Assembly: GCA_016712445.1 (NCBI GenBank)
Contig: JADJRB010000002.1
Coordinates: 372,001-436,000, forward strand
Source: Acidobacteriota bacterium
Lineage (GTDB): Bacteria; Pseudomonadota; Alphaproteobacteria; Caulobacterales; Hyphomonadaceae
Reading direction: 5' to 3'
Length of the DNA: 64,000 nt
Under the pieces are notes generated by a model that saw only the letters and a list, made by a program, of their open reading frames with translations, did no database searches and was not told the origin of the DNA. Below are positions 55,636 through 64,000 of the stretch, one piece after another. Both the position numbers and the translations under genes were made by a program. The stretch's first letter is position 1, and every line of letters starts with the position of its first letter.

Positions 55636-56427
55636 ATGGCCCTACCTGACTTTTCTATGCGTCAGCTGCTTGAAGCTGGTGTTCACTTTGGTCACCAGAC
55701 CCACCGCTGGAACCCGCGCATGAAGCCGTACATCTACGGCGAGCGCTCCGGCATCCACATCATGGACCTGTCGCACACGGTGCCTTCGCTGCACCAGGCG
55801 CTCGTTTTCGTTCGTGACACCGTCGCCAAGGGCGGCCGTATCCTTTTCGTGGGCACCAAGCGCCAGGCGCAGGATCCCGTGGCTGAGGCCGCACAGCGCT
55901 GCGCCCAGTACTACATGAACCACCGCTGGCTCGGCGGCACGCTGACCAACTGGTCGACCGTGTCGAATTCGATCAAGCAGCTGCGCGAGCTGAACACGAT
56001 GTTCGACTCGGCTGGCGGTTCGGGCCTCACCAAGAAAGAACTTCTCGATCTGCAGCGCCGCCGCGAAAAGCTGCAGCGTGCCCTCGGCGGTATCGCCGAC
56101 ATGGGCGGCCTGCCGTCGGCGATCATCGTGATCGACACGAACAAGGAAGCCATTGCGGTGCAGGAAGCCCGCAAGCTCGGTATCCCGGTTGTGGCGGTTC
56201 TCGATACCAACTGCGATCCGGCCGACGCTGACTACGGCTTCCCTGGCAACGACGACGCGGCCCGCGCGATCTCGCTGTACTGCAACCTGTTTGCAGACGC
56301 GGTGCTCGATGGCCTCGCAGAATCGACGGCCGGCCTCGGTGTTGACCTCGGCGCCATGTCGGACGTTTCCACGATGTCGGACTCGGACGTTGCGGTGGCC
56401 GACGAAGCGGCTTCGGGCAACGCCTGA
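55636..56427 (+). CDS. rpsB: 30S ribosomal protein S2
   Basis: The 263-residue uS2 has the canonical start FSMRQLLEAGVHFGHQTHRW-like sequence and the HRWLGGTLTNW and IVIDTNKEAIAVQEARKLGIP motifs. A slightly acidic C-terminal tail follows. GGAG lies seven bases before the ATG. It is co-transcribed with tsf (45-bp gap), and a terminator follows tsf. Confidence 0.98.
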   Translation: MALPDFSMRQLLEAGVHFGHQTHRWNPRMKPYIYGERSGIHIMDLSHTVPSLHQALVFVRDTVAKGGRILFVGTKRQAQDPVAEAAQRCAQYYMNHRWLGGTLTNWSTVSNSIKQLRELNTMFDSAGGSGLTKKELLDLQRRREKLQRALGGIADMGGLPSAIIVIDTNKEAIAVQEARKLGIPVVAVLDTNCDPADADYGFPGNDDAARAISLYCNLFADAVLDGLAESTAGLGVDLGAMSDVSTMSDSDVAVADEAASGNA

Positions 56428-56472
56428 ACCCGGGCCTGACGGCCTGCAAAATTCAACTGAAGGATCAAAGCC

Positions 56473-57378
56473 ATGGCTGAGATTACAGCGGCACTTGTAA
56501 AACAACTGCGCGAGAAGACCGGCGCGGGCATGATGGATGCAAAGAAAGCGCTCGTCGAGAACAACGGCGACGAAGCTGCGTCCATCGAATGGCTGCGCGC
56601 GAAAGGCCTGTCCAAGGCTGCCAAGAAATCCGGCCGAGCTGCGGCTGAAGGCCTTGTGGCGGTGAAGGTTTCGGCAGACGGCAAGTCGGGCGCAATCGTC
56701 GAACTCAACGCCGAGACGGACTTCGTCTCGCGCAACGAGAGCTTCCAGAAAGCGCTCGACGGGATCGCCAACGTCGCGCTATCGACTGACGGCTCGGTTG
56801 CGGCCGTCGCGGCTGCGGCTGCGCCGGATGGCGAAGGCTCGGTCGACGACATGGTGAAGCGTATGATCGCCACGATCGGCGAGAACATGACGCTCCGCCG
56901 TTCTGCGAAACTGACGTCGGCCGGCAAGGTCGCGTCGTACATCCACAACGCTGCCGCGCCCGGTATGGGCAAGGTCGGCGTGCTGGTCGCACTGGAAGGT
57001 TCGGGCGACCTGGACGATGCAGGCCGCAAGGTTGCCATGCACATCGCCGCGACCTCGCCGGCAGCGGCCACAACGGCTGAGCTCGATCCGGCGCTGATCG
57101 AATCGGAAAAGCGCGTGCTCACCGAACAGGCCCGCGAGAGCGGCAAGCCGGACGCCGTCATCGAGAAGATGATCGTCGGCCGGATGCAGAAATTCTACAA
57201 GGAAGTGGTGCTCGTCGAGCAGCCCTTCATCATGGACCCTGACAAGACCGTCGGTGAGTTCCTGAAGGCGCAGGGCGCAACGTTGAAGGGCTTCGTGCAC
57301 TTCAAGCTGGGCGAAGGCGTCGAAAAGGAAGAATCCGACTTCGCGGCCGAAGTGGCCTCGATGACAAAAGGCTCTTGA
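56473..57378 (+). CDS. tsf: Elongation factor Ts
   Basis: The 301-residue factor exchanges GDP for GTP on EF-Tu. The UBA-like N-terminus VKQLREKTGAGMMDAKKALV is typical. The core includes ETDFVSRNESFQ and the C-terminal module VLVEQPFIMDP with VGEFLKAQGA. It is the second gene of the rpsB operon, ending at a strong terminator. Confidence 0.98.
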   Translation: MAEITAALVKQLREKTGAGMMDAKKALVENNGDEAASIEWLRAKGLSKAAKKSGRAAAEGLVAVKVSADGKSGAIVELNAETDFVSRNESFQKALDGIANVALSTDGSVAAVAAAAAPDGEGSVDDMVKRMIATIGENMTLRRSAKLTSAGKVASYIHNAAAPGMGKVGVLVALEGSGDLDDAGRKVAMHIAATSPAAATTAELDPALIESEKRVLTEQARESGKPDAVIEKMIVGRMQKFYKEVVLVEQPFIMDPDKTVGEFLKAQGATLKGFVHFKLGEGVEKEESDFAAEVASMTKGS

Positions 57379-57414
57379 TCAGGCTTGCCTTTCTCCCCGC
57401 GAGGGGCTTTGAAC

Positions 57415-57452
57415 AATCCCGGCTGGCGGTTTCGCACAGCCGGGATTTTTTT
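57415..57452 (+). terminator. Rho-independent terminator of rpsB-tsf
   Basis: AATCCCGGCTG (57415-57425) pairs perfectly with CAGCCGGGATT (57437-57447) around an 11-nt loop, and the right arm runs into seven T residues. Confidence 0.93.
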
Positions 57453-57483
57453 GGTTCCAGGTTGAGAATGATCGGTGACAAGC

Positions 57484-58239
57484 ATGCCGGCAGATGAGCC
57501 CGAAAAGGCCCCGTTGAAGTACCGCCGTGTGCTTCTGAAGCTTTCCGGAGAGGCCCTGATGGGGTCCGGCCAGTTCGGAATCGACATTCCCACTTGCCTG
57601 ACCTTCGCCCACGCGATCGCCAACGCGCAGAAAGCGGGCGCAGAGATTTGCCTGGTGATCGGTGGCGGCAACATCTTCCGCGGGGTTGCGGGCGCAGCAA
57701 AAGGCATGGAACGGGCGCAAGCCGACTCGATGGGCATGCTGGCGACCGTTATGAACGCTCTTGCGATGCAGAGCGTGCTCGAGAGCATTGGTGTGCCCAC
57801 GCGCGTCCAGTCGGCGCTCAGCATGGACGCGATTTGCGAGCCCTACATCCGCCGCCGTGCGCAGCGGCACATGGAAAAAGGCCGGGTCGTGATTTTCGCA
57901 GCCGGCATTGGCAACCCGTTCTTCACGACAGACACAGGCGCAGCGCTGCGCGCGATTGAAATGAACTGCGACGCGCTCCTGAAAGGAACGCAGGTCGATG
58001 GTGTCTACACCGCCGATCCGAAACTCGATGCAAACGCCAAGCGCTACAACCAGGTCGCGTACGACGAATTGCTGATCAAGAACCTGCGCGTCATGGACCC
58101 TTCAGCGGTCAGCCTGATGCGCGACAACAATATACCGATCGTCGTTTTCTCGTTGAAGGAAGAGGGCTCGCTGGCGAATGTCTTGCGCGGGCGCGGAACT
58201 TCCACGACGATCTCGCAGCAGGGAGGCACGAGCGAATGA
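57484..58239 (+). CDS. pyrH: UMP kinase
   Basis: The 251-residue hexameric kinase phosphorylates UMP to UDP. RRVLLKLSGEALMG, CLVIGGGNIFRG and VDGVYTADPKLDANAKRY are family signatures. I chose the ATG at 57484, with the SD-like GGTGA five bases upstream; a GTG at 57475 would add three residues. The last bases overlap the frr ATG. Its position between tsf and frr is conserved in bacteria. Confidence 0.96.
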   Translation: MPADEPEKAPLKYRRVLLKLSGEALMGSGQFGIDIPTCLTFAHAIANAQKAGAEICLVIGGGNIFRGVAGAAKGMERAQADSMGMLATVMNALAMQSVLESIGVPTRVQSALSMDAICEPYIRRRAQRHMEKGRVVIFAAGIGNPFFTTDTGAALRAIEMNCDALLKGTQVDGVYTADPKLDANAKRYNQVAYDELLIKNLRVMDPSAVSLMRDNNIPIVVFSLKEEGSLANVLRGRGTSTTISQQGGTSE

Positions 58240-58790
58240 GCTATAGCAAGCAGGATATCGAACGCCGGATGGAGGGCGCTCTGGCGTCGCTGGCAACCGA
58301 GTTTTCCGGCCTGCGGACAGGCCGCGCATCGGTCAATCTGCTCGATTCCATCAACGTGCCAGCGTATGGCGGCGTCTCGCCGCTGAGCCAGGTGGCGTCG
58401 GTGACGGTGACCGACACGCGCATGCTCTCGGTGAACGTATGGGACAAGTCCGTGGTCGGCGCGGTCGACCGTGCCATCCGGGAGTCGGGCCTCGGCCTTA
58501 ACCCGATCATGGACGGGCAGACACTCCGCATCCCGATTCCCGCCCTCAACGAGGAACGCCGGGTCGAGCTGACCAAGATTGCCGGGAAGTATGCTGAAGC
58601 GGCCCGCGTCGCCGTTCGCAACGTGCGCCGCGATGGCATGGATGCGCTCAAGAAGATGGAGAAGGCGGGCGAGATCAGCGAAGATGCTGCGCGCGGCCTG
58701 TCGGAAGAAGTGCAGAAGCTGACGGACACCTATGTCCACCGCGTCGATGAAGCCGTGAAGGCCAAGGAAGCGGAGATCATGCAGGTGTAA
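58236..58790 (+). CDS. frr: Ribosome recycling factor
   Basis: The 184-residue factor, with EF-G, splits ribosomes after termination. The sequence has LRTGRASVNLLDSINVPAYG and RDGMDALKKMEKAGEISED, as in the two-domain RRF family. Normal length. It overlaps pyrH by four bases and uppS by one base. Confidence 0.98.
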   Translation: MSYSKQDIERRMEGALASLATEFSGLRTGRASVNLLDSINVPAYGGVSPLSQVASVTVTDTRMLSVNVWDKSVVGAVDRAIRESGLGLNPIMDGQTLRIPIPALNEERRVELTKIAGKYAEAARVAVRNVRRDGMDALKKMEKAGEISEDAARGLSEEVQKLTDTYVHRVDEAVKAKEAEIMQV

Positions 58791-59548
58791 TGGCCCGCTC
58801 CGGGACATCCCCTGAACCCTCTCATGCCGGTGGCGATCCGCCGGCCCCCCGCCACGTCGCCATCATCATGGATGGCAATGGACGCTGGGCCAAGGCCAAG
58901 GGACTTCCGCGCACCGCCGGGCATGAGCGCGGCGTTGAAGCGCTGAGGCGCACGGTGGAAGCGGCCGGCGACCTCGGAATCCGCTACCTCACAGTCTTTT
59001 CCTTCTCGACCGAGAATTGGCGCCGTCCGCCTGCAGAAGTGAATACGCTGTTTGCATTGCTGAAGGCCTATGTGCAGCGCGACCTTGCGCGGCTGAAACA
59101 GGACGGCGTTCGCATCCGTGTCATCGGCCAGCGCGCCGGACTGCCGCCAGACATCGCGGAGCTCGTCGACCGGGCTGAGGCGGAAACCGAGACCAATTCC
59201 AAGTTCCACCTGACGATCGCATTCAACTACGGATCCCGGAACGAAATCCTGCGGGCGGCGGCCGCCTACGCGCAGGCGATTGCAGCCGGCGAAATTTCGG
59301 GCGAGCTCACCGAAGCCGGCTTCGAAGCGTTCCTAGACACGCGCGGGCTGCCCGATCCCGACCTTGTCATTCGCACGAGCGGCGAGCACCGCATCAGCAA
59401 TTTCCTGCTCTGGCAGGCCGCCTATGCCGAGCTGCTATTCGTCGATGTGATGTGGCCCGACTTCAACCGCGCGCATCTGGAAAGCGCCATCTCGCGGTAT
59501 CATGAGCGGGAACGCCGGTTCGGCGCCGTGGCACCTGGAGCCGGCTGA
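58790..59548 (+). CDS. uppS: Isoprenyl transferase (undecaprenyl diphosphate synthase)
   Basis: The 252-residue cis-prenyltransferase makes the C55 lipid carrier for cell-wall synthesis. HVAIIMDGNGRWAKAKG (catalytic Asp), TVFSFSTENWRRP and DLVIRTSGEHRISNFLLWQ are family motifs. It overlaps frr and cdsA by one base each. Confidence 0.97.
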   Translation: MARSGTSPEPSHAGGDPPAPRHVAIIMDGNGRWAKAKGLPRTAGHERGVEALRRTVEAAGDLGIRYLTVFSFSTENWRRPPAEVNTLFALLKAYVQRDLARLKQDGVRIRVIGQRAGLPPDIAELVDRAEAETETNSKFHLTIAFNYGSRNEILRAAAAYAQAIAAGEISGELTEAGFEAFLDTRGLPDPDLVIRTSGEHRISNFLLWQAAYAELLFVDVMWPDFNRAHLESAISRYHERERRFGAVAPGAG

Positions 59549-60366
59549 TGGGCGATTGGACACCCGCTGACAAGCGGTTCTCCGAGTTACCTTTGCGCCT
59601 GCTGACCGCCCTGATCCTCATTCCATTCGCGCTGTTTGCTGTCTGGTCGGGATCGTGGTGGCTGGCGCTGGGGTGCGCGGCCTTTTGCGCCGTCATGATG
59701 CATGAGTGGTGCACCATGAGCGCAACGCCGAATGCGGCTTTGCTGGCCGGAATTGCCGGACTTTTCGGGTTCGCGCTGGCAGTCGAGGATGCCCGTGTCA
59801 GCATTGGACTGCTCTGTGCCGCCGCGGTGCTTGCTGCCCTGTCGCCGCCGCGCGTCCTTGCTGCGCGGCTGACCAGCGTGTTCGGGGTTGTCTACGTCTT
59901 CGCCATGGTGTTCGGGCTCTACATGCTCCGCGAAGGTCCCTGGCAGGGGCAGGATGCCGCGATCTACCTGATGTCTTTCGTTTGGGCCTCCGATGCGGCG
60001 GCGTATTTCTTCGGGCGCATGATCCGCGGCCCGCGGCTGTTGCCGAAGGAAAGCCCCAATAAGACCTGGAGCGGCGCCATCTCGGCGGTGATCGCCTGTG
60101 CGGTGTGCGGCTACGTCGCCGCAGGCTGGCAGGACACGCCGCCCGGTCCCTGGATCGTGGCGGGAATGGCCGTGTCGGTCGTTGCCCAGTTGGGCGACCT
60201 CTTCGAAAGCGGCCTGAAGCGGCGCTTCCAGGTAAAGGATTCCGGTTCCATCCTGCCTGGGCATGGAGGCCTTCTGGATCGTGTGGACGGCCTCGGGGCC
60301 GTCAGCATAACGGCAACGTTGATATTTCTGAGTGTTCCGGACGTTCCACGCCTGCTAGGTCTCTGA
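59548..60366 (+). CDS. cdsA: Phosphatidate cytidylyltransferase
   Basis: The 272-residue membrane enzyme makes CDP-diacylglycerol from phosphatidate and CTP. It has several membrane helices and the C-terminal signature DSGSILPGHGGLLDRVDGLG. PKESPNKTWSGAISAV is also conserved. It sits between uppS and dxr in the usual order. Confidence 0.96.
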   Translation: MGDWTPADKRFSELPLRLLTALILIPFALFAVWSGSWWLALGCAAFCAVMMHEWCTMSATPNAALLAGIAGLFGFALAVEDARVSIGLLCAAAVLAALSPPRVLAARLTSVFGVVYVFAMVFGLYMLREGPWQGQDAAIYLMSFVWASDAAAYFFGRMIRGPRLLPKESPNKTWSGAISAVIACAVCGYVAAGWQDTPPGPWIVAGMAVSVVAQLGDLFESGLKRRFQVKDSGSILPGHGGLLDRVDGLGAVSITATLIFLSVPDVPRLLGL

Positions 60367-60369
60367 AGG

Positions 60370-61584
60370 ATGACAGGCACGCGGCTCATTTCCATATTCG
60401 GGTCCACGGGTTCCGTCGGCCAATCAGCGATCGACGTGATACGCCATGCTAACCGTGACGCACCCCGATTTTCGTTCGTAGCGCTCGCCGGCGGACGCAA
60501 CGCTTCGGCGCTTGCGTCACAGGCGCTTGAACTCCGGCCCGAAGTCGCAGTGATCGCGGACGAGCGTCAATTGCCGGAGCTGAGAGCGAGGCTCGACGGC
60601 AGCGGCATCGCCTGCGCGGGTGGTGAGGCGGCATTGGTGGAGGCGGCGACGCGCCCCTGCGACCGGTTCCTTGCCGCCATCGTGGGCGCGGCGGGCCTTC
60701 AGTCGACCATGGCGGCCGTCAAGGCGGGCAACCATCTCGCGCTGGCGAACAAGGAGAGCCTGGTTTGCGCCGGCACGATCCTGCTGGACGCCGCTGAGCG
60801 GGCAGGGGTGTCCGTTTTACCAGTAGATTCAGAGCATAGCGCCATTTTCCAATGCATCGGAGACGGCCGCTCGCTTGAAACGTTGACGCTGACCGCGTCC
60901 GGCGGACCATTCCGCCTGTCCAGCCTCGAGGATATGGCGCGCGCGACCCCTGCGCAGGCTGCGGCCCATCCGAAGTGGAGCATGGGCGTCAAGATTTCGA
61001 TCGACAGTGCCACGCTGATGAACAAGGCGCTGGAACTGATCGAAGCCGCCATCCTTTTCCGGGTCGATGCGGCGCGAGTGGATGTCCTGGTGCATCCCCA
61101 GTCGATCATCCATGGAATGGCCCATTTCAAGGACGGGTCGGTGATTGCACAGCTTGGGTCGCCCGACATGCGGACACCGATATCGCTGGCTTTGGGTTGG
61201 CCTGACCGTATCGAAACAGCCGTAGAACGCCTGAACCTTGCCCAGATCGCTCAGCTCGAGTTCGGTCCGGTGGATGGTAAACGCTTCCGGTCGATCGACT
61301 TGGCGCGCCGCGCCTTCGGAATGGGGCCGGCTGGGCCTGTCATATTAAATTCTGCTAACGAATCAGCAGTTTCGGCGTTTGTGGGGGGGCAATGTGGCTT
61401 CCTGGACATCGCTTGGGCTGTGGAAGCCGCTCTGGACCGCTTTTCATCGTCGGAATTCGCCTCTACCAAGTGCACGACGCTGGAAGAAGTAGCGTTTCTG
61501 GACGGGTACGGGCGCAGCCTTGCCGAAGATGAACTGAAGCGAGCCCCGAGCCGGGCAGGAGGAATGACAGCGTGGAAGGCGTAA
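60370..61584 (+). CDS. dxr: 1-deoxy-D-xylulose 5-phosphate reductoisomerase
   Basis: The 404-residue enzyme makes 2-C-methyl-D-erythritol 4-phosphate, the first committed step of the MEP isoprenoid pathway. ISIFGSTGSVGQSAIDVI is the NADPH-binding start. NKESLVCAG, LPVDSEHSAIFQ (metal-binding Asp and Glu) and HPKWSMGVKISIDSATLMNK follow. It overlaps rseP by 13 bases. Confidence 0.97.
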   Translation: MTGTRLISIFGSTGSVGQSAIDVIRHANRDAPRFSFVALAGGRNASALASQALELRPEVAVIADERQLPELRARLDGSGIACAGGEAALVEAATRPCDRFLAAIVGAAGLQSTMAAVKAGNHLALANKESLVCAGTILLDAAERAGVSVLPVDSEHSAIFQCIGDGRSLETLTLTASGGPFRLSSLEDMARATPAQAAAHPKWSMGVKISIDSATLMNKALELIEAAILFRVDAARVDVLVHPQSIIHGMAHFKDGSVIAQLGSPDMRTPISLALGWPDRIETAVERLNLAQIAQLEFGPVDGKRFRSIDLARRAFGMGPAGPVILNSANESAVSAFVGGQCGFLDIAWAVEAALDRFSSSEFASTKCTTLEEVAFLDGYGRSLAEDELKRAPSRAGGMTAWKA

Positions 61585-62738
61585 TCAGCCAAGGCCCACT
61601 GTTCATCGCTTGCCTGGTGTTCCTGATGGGCATCGTGATCGTCGTGCATGAACTTGGCCATTACTTCGCGGGGCGCTTGTTCAATGTCGCCGCCGAGTCG
61701 TTCGCAGTCGGGTTCGGAAAACCGCTGTTCGAGGTACGCGACAAGCGCGGCACGCGCTGGCGGTTGAACTGGATCCCCCTCGGCGGTTTCGTGGCCTTTG
61801 TCGACAAACGGTCGCTGGAAGATGCGGCGCCCGAGGCGAGCGCACCGGTGGGCGTTGCATTCGACGATGTCGGCCCGCTCAAAAAGATCGTCATTTCGCT
61901 GGCGGGGCCATTTGCCAACTTCGTTCTGGCAGCGGCAATCTTTGCGCTGGCGCTGGGCGTACACGGCGTTGCGGTACAGCCAGTGCGGGTCGCGGCCACG
62001 CTGGAGGGCATGCCGGCCCAAGAGGCAGGCGTGCTTGAGGGCGACCAGATCCTGAAAGTCGACGGCCAGCCCATTCGCAACACCTCCGATTTCATCAGCG
62101 CCATACTGCTCAGCCCCAATGAGCCGGTTGACCTGACGATTGACCGGCAAGGCACGGAACGGGTGATTTCTGTGACGCCAGTCGAGGTTTTGCGAGAGAA
62201 CCCGTTTGGCCAGATGACCCGGCAGAGCACCGTCGGGCTCAGCATCGCGCCTGCGGCGGAAACCGCCCGCATCCGCTATGGGCCCCTCGAATCAGTCGTA
62301 GCGGGTGTGCAGCAGACAGGTTCCTCGCTGGACCAGACCGTGAAGATGCTGGGCAGCATTGTTACCGGCAAGATGTCCTTCAACTCGCTTTCCGGCCCCG
62401 TGGGCGTTGCCGATGTGTCGCGCCGGATCGTGAACAATGCCATGGACCGGCCGGATGTGCCGCTGTCCAAGCGGCTGAATTACCTGTTCTGGATGCTGCT
62501 CAGCCTCTGCGCTGCCATCTCGGTCGGGGTGGGCTTTTTCAACCTGTTGCCACTGCCAGTGCTGGATGGCGGGCGGGTTGTGTTTCATGCATACGAGGCA
62601 GTGATAGGCTCAAAAATGCCAAGCCAAGTTGAGGCGATGGCGCTGCGTGTGGGAGTGTTGGTCTTGGTGGCCATGGTGATCGTGATCACTTGGGGGGACA
62701 TTCTCGAGACCGGCGTCTTCGGACGGGGAACCAGCTGA
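61572..62738 (+). CDS. rseP: RIP metalloprotease RseP (site-2 protease)
   Basis: The 388-residue inner-membrane zinc protease cleaves membrane proteins within the bilayer. The HELGH motif is at residues 26-30 in the first helix, a PDZ domain (about 130-210) includes EGMPAQEAGVLEGDQILKVD, and LPLPVLDGG carries the third zinc ligand. In Caulobacter the homologue is MmpA. The start is GTG inside the dxr end. It lies directly upstream of bamA. Confidence 0.95.
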   Translation: MEGVISQGPLFIACLVFLMGIVIVVHELGHYFAGRLFNVAAESFAVGFGKPLFEVRDKRGTRWRLNWIPLGGFVAFVDKRSLEDAAPEASAPVGVAFDDVGPLKKIVISLAGPFANFVLAAAIFALALGVHGVAVQPVRVAATLEGMPAQEAGVLEGDQILKVDGQPIRNTSDFISAILLSPNEPVDLTIDRQGTERVISVTPVEVLRENPFGQMTRQSTVGLSIAPAAETARIRYGPLESVVAGVQQTGSSLDQTVKMLGSIVTGKMSFNSLSGPVGVADVSRRIVNNAMDRPDVPLSKRLNYLFWMLLSLCAAISVGVGFFNLLPLPVLDGGRVVFHAYEAVIGSKMPSQVEAMALRVGVLVLVAMVIVITWGDILETGVFGRGTS

Positions 62739-62774
62739 CGGCGGTCAGCTTCAGGAATGAAAGAGTTTTTGAGA

Positions 62775-64000
62775 ATGCGTAACTTCCTCGCAGCGACAGT
62801 TCTCGCAACCAGTGCATTGGCACTCGGGGCTGGCGGCCAATTGACAACTGCGCATGCGCAGGAAGATGCACGCTACGGCGGCACGATCCGTTCGATCATT
62901 GTTGAAGGCAACAAGCGTATCGAAGCGCGCACGGTCCAGTCTTACCTGCTGCTTGAGCCGGGCGACGCTTTTGATCCTGATCGTATCGACCTGTCGCTGA
63001 AGACGCTGTTCGCCACCAACCTGTTCGCCGACGTCTCGATCGACCGACGCGAAGACGATCTCGTGGTGCGGGTTGTCGAAAATCCGATCATCAACCGAGT
63101 GATCTTCGAGGGTAACCGCGCGCTCAAGGACGACAAGCTTCGCGAAGAAGTGCAAGCCTCGCCGCGCGGGGTGTTCACCGCAGCCCGGGTTCAGGCCGAC
63201 GTCCAGCGCGTCCTTGAGATGTATCGCCGGTCGGGCCGGTTCGCGGCCAAAGTCGAGCCGCAGTACAAGCCGCTCGAGCAGAACCGCGTTGACCTGATTT
63301 TCGAAATCACCGAGGGGCCCGTCACCGGCGTCCGCGCCATCAACTTCATCGGCAACAAGGAATACTCGGACTCGCGGCTGCGCAGTGAAATCGTGACACG
63401 CCAGTCGCGCTTCTGGCGCTTCTTCAGTTCGAACGACAACTACGATTCCGGCCGCCTCGAATACGACCGCGAAAAGCTGCGCGAGTTCTACCAGAACAAC
63501 GGCTATTACGATTTCCGTGTCACCTCGGCTGTCGCCGAACTGACGCCGGACCAGAAGGACTTCTACGTTACCTTCACGGTTGACGAAGGCCGCCAATACG
63601 ATTTCGGCGTCATCAAGGTCGAGACAGCGCTTGAGAAGCTGGACGCGGCCGTCCTGCAGGCGGTCGTGCCGGTGAAGGAAGGCGAGCTGTTCCGCGGTGA
63701 CCAGATCGAAGGCACGATTGACGCACTCACCTATGCCGCCGGCGTGGCGGGTTACGCTTTCGTCGACATCCGGCCGCAGATCAGCGTCAACGAAGAAACT
63801 GGCCGTATCGACATCACATTCGCGATTGATGAAGGCCCGCGTGTCTATATCGACCGCATCAACATTGTCGGCAACACGCAGACACTCGACCGGGTCATTC
63901 GCCGTGAATTGCGCATTGCAGAGGGCGATGCCTTCAACCGCATCCTTCTCGATCGTTCGCGGAACCGCATCCGGGCGCTCGGCTTCTTCAAGGATGTCGA
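62775..64000 (+). CDS. bamA: Outer membrane assembly protein BamA, partial (runs off the window)
   Basis: The first about 408 codons of BamA, the barrel insertase of the outer membrane, are present. A signal peptide (cleavage near TAHA) is followed by POTRA repeats: IRSIIVEGNKRIEARTVQSY, INRVIFEGNRALKDDKLREE, VRAINFIGNKEYSDSRLRSE, then a fourth and the start of the fifth (IDRINIVGNTQTLDRVIRRE). The barrel lies beyond the window end. I chose ATG 62775, with AAAGAG upstream; an in-frame ATG at 62757 has AGGA without spacing. The order rseP-bamA is conserved. Confidence 0.95.
   Translation, partial: MRNFLAATVLATSALALGAGGQLTTAHAQEDARYGGTIRSIIVEGNKRIEARTVQSYLLLEPGDAFDPDRIDLSLKTLFATNLFADVSIDRREDDLVVRVVENPIINRVIFEGNRALKDDKLREEVQASPRGVFTAARVQADVQRVLEMYRRSGRFAAKVEPQYKPLEQNRVDLIFEITEGPVTGVRAINFIGNKEYSDSRLRSEIVTRQSRFWRFFSSNDNYDSGRLEYDREKLREFYQNNGYYDFRVTSAVAELTPDQKDFYVTFTVDEGRQYDFGVIKVETALEKLDAAVLQAVVPVKEGELFRGDQIEGTIDALTYAAGVAGYAFVDIRPQISVNEETGRIDITFAIDEGPRVYIDRINIVGNTQTLDRVIRRELRIAEGDAFNRILLDRSRNRIRALGFFKDV

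Overview
The window is GC-rich chromosomal DNA with dense, mostly co-directional genes. Its long run nuoA-N, birA, coaX, rnj, mce, DUF1467, proS, lolC/E, lolD, dnaE, rpsB, tsf, pyrH, frr, uppS, cdsA, dxr, rseP, bamA is an alphaproteobacterial layout. Together with the Entner-Doudoroff cluster, entericidin-like lipoproteins and TonB-box-like motifs, this suggests a member of the Caulobacterales, probably Hyphomonadaceae (Hyphomonas/Henriciella type). The placement is an inference from gene order and protein style, not from a marker-gene comparison. No insertion sequence, prophage, CRISPR array, plasmid gene or rRNA was seen. One tRNA (Trp) is present.

Region 1 (about 1-18.9 kb) is a patchwork. 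Minus-strand housekeeping genes purQ, purL, bolA and grxD keep an order often seen as one cluster in alphaproteobacteria, but they are separated by accessory genes. These include a polyphosphate kinase 2, a secreted DUF2807 protein, a GlxA-type regulator divergent from a DJ-1/PfpI enzyme, rimO, a GNAT-like protein, a secreted protein of unknown family, an M2 (ACE-like) peptidase lipoprotein, an M28 peptidase with a DUF1993 protein, an outer-membrane barrel, a small lipoprotein, an adenine deaminase and a VWA-domain lipoprotein.

Region 2 (18.9-20.9 kb) has two entericidin-like lipoprotein genes around a DUF486 membrane protein. A gene-poor stretch with palindromic repeats follows, then tRNA-Trp. 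Region 3 (21.0-28.9 kb) is a sugar module: a GH13 alpha-glucosidase, a LacI-type regulator, and a tight zwf-pgl-edd-glk operon that feeds glucose into the Entner-Doudoroff pathway. KDPG aldolase (eda) is not in the window.

Region 4 (29.1-44.8 kb) is the complete 14-subunit respiratory complex I operon. Two small extra genes, NTF2-like and VOC, sit between nuoD and nuoE. Region 5 (44.8-55.5 kb) continues without a visible break through cofactor enzymes (birA, coaX), RNase J, methylmalonyl-CoA epimerase, prolyl-tRNA synthetase, lipoprotein export (LolC/E, LolD) and replicative DNA polymerase (dnaE). Region 6 (55.5-64 kb) covers translation factors (rpsB, tsf, frr), pyrH, isoprenoid and phospholipid synthesis (uppS, cdsA, dxr), the site-2 protease RseP and the start of bamA, which runs off the window.

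Most of the window is ordinary core genome, and I did not find a clear new multi-gene system. The observations most worth checking are: a possible pseudoknot in the rpsB leader whose second helix reaches the Shine-Dalgarno sequence; an apparent one-base frameshift at the start of mce; shared TATCGA-type palindromes upstream of two secreted-protein genes; TonB-box-like motifs in two proteins that are not TonB receptors; and the two extra genes inside the nuo operon.
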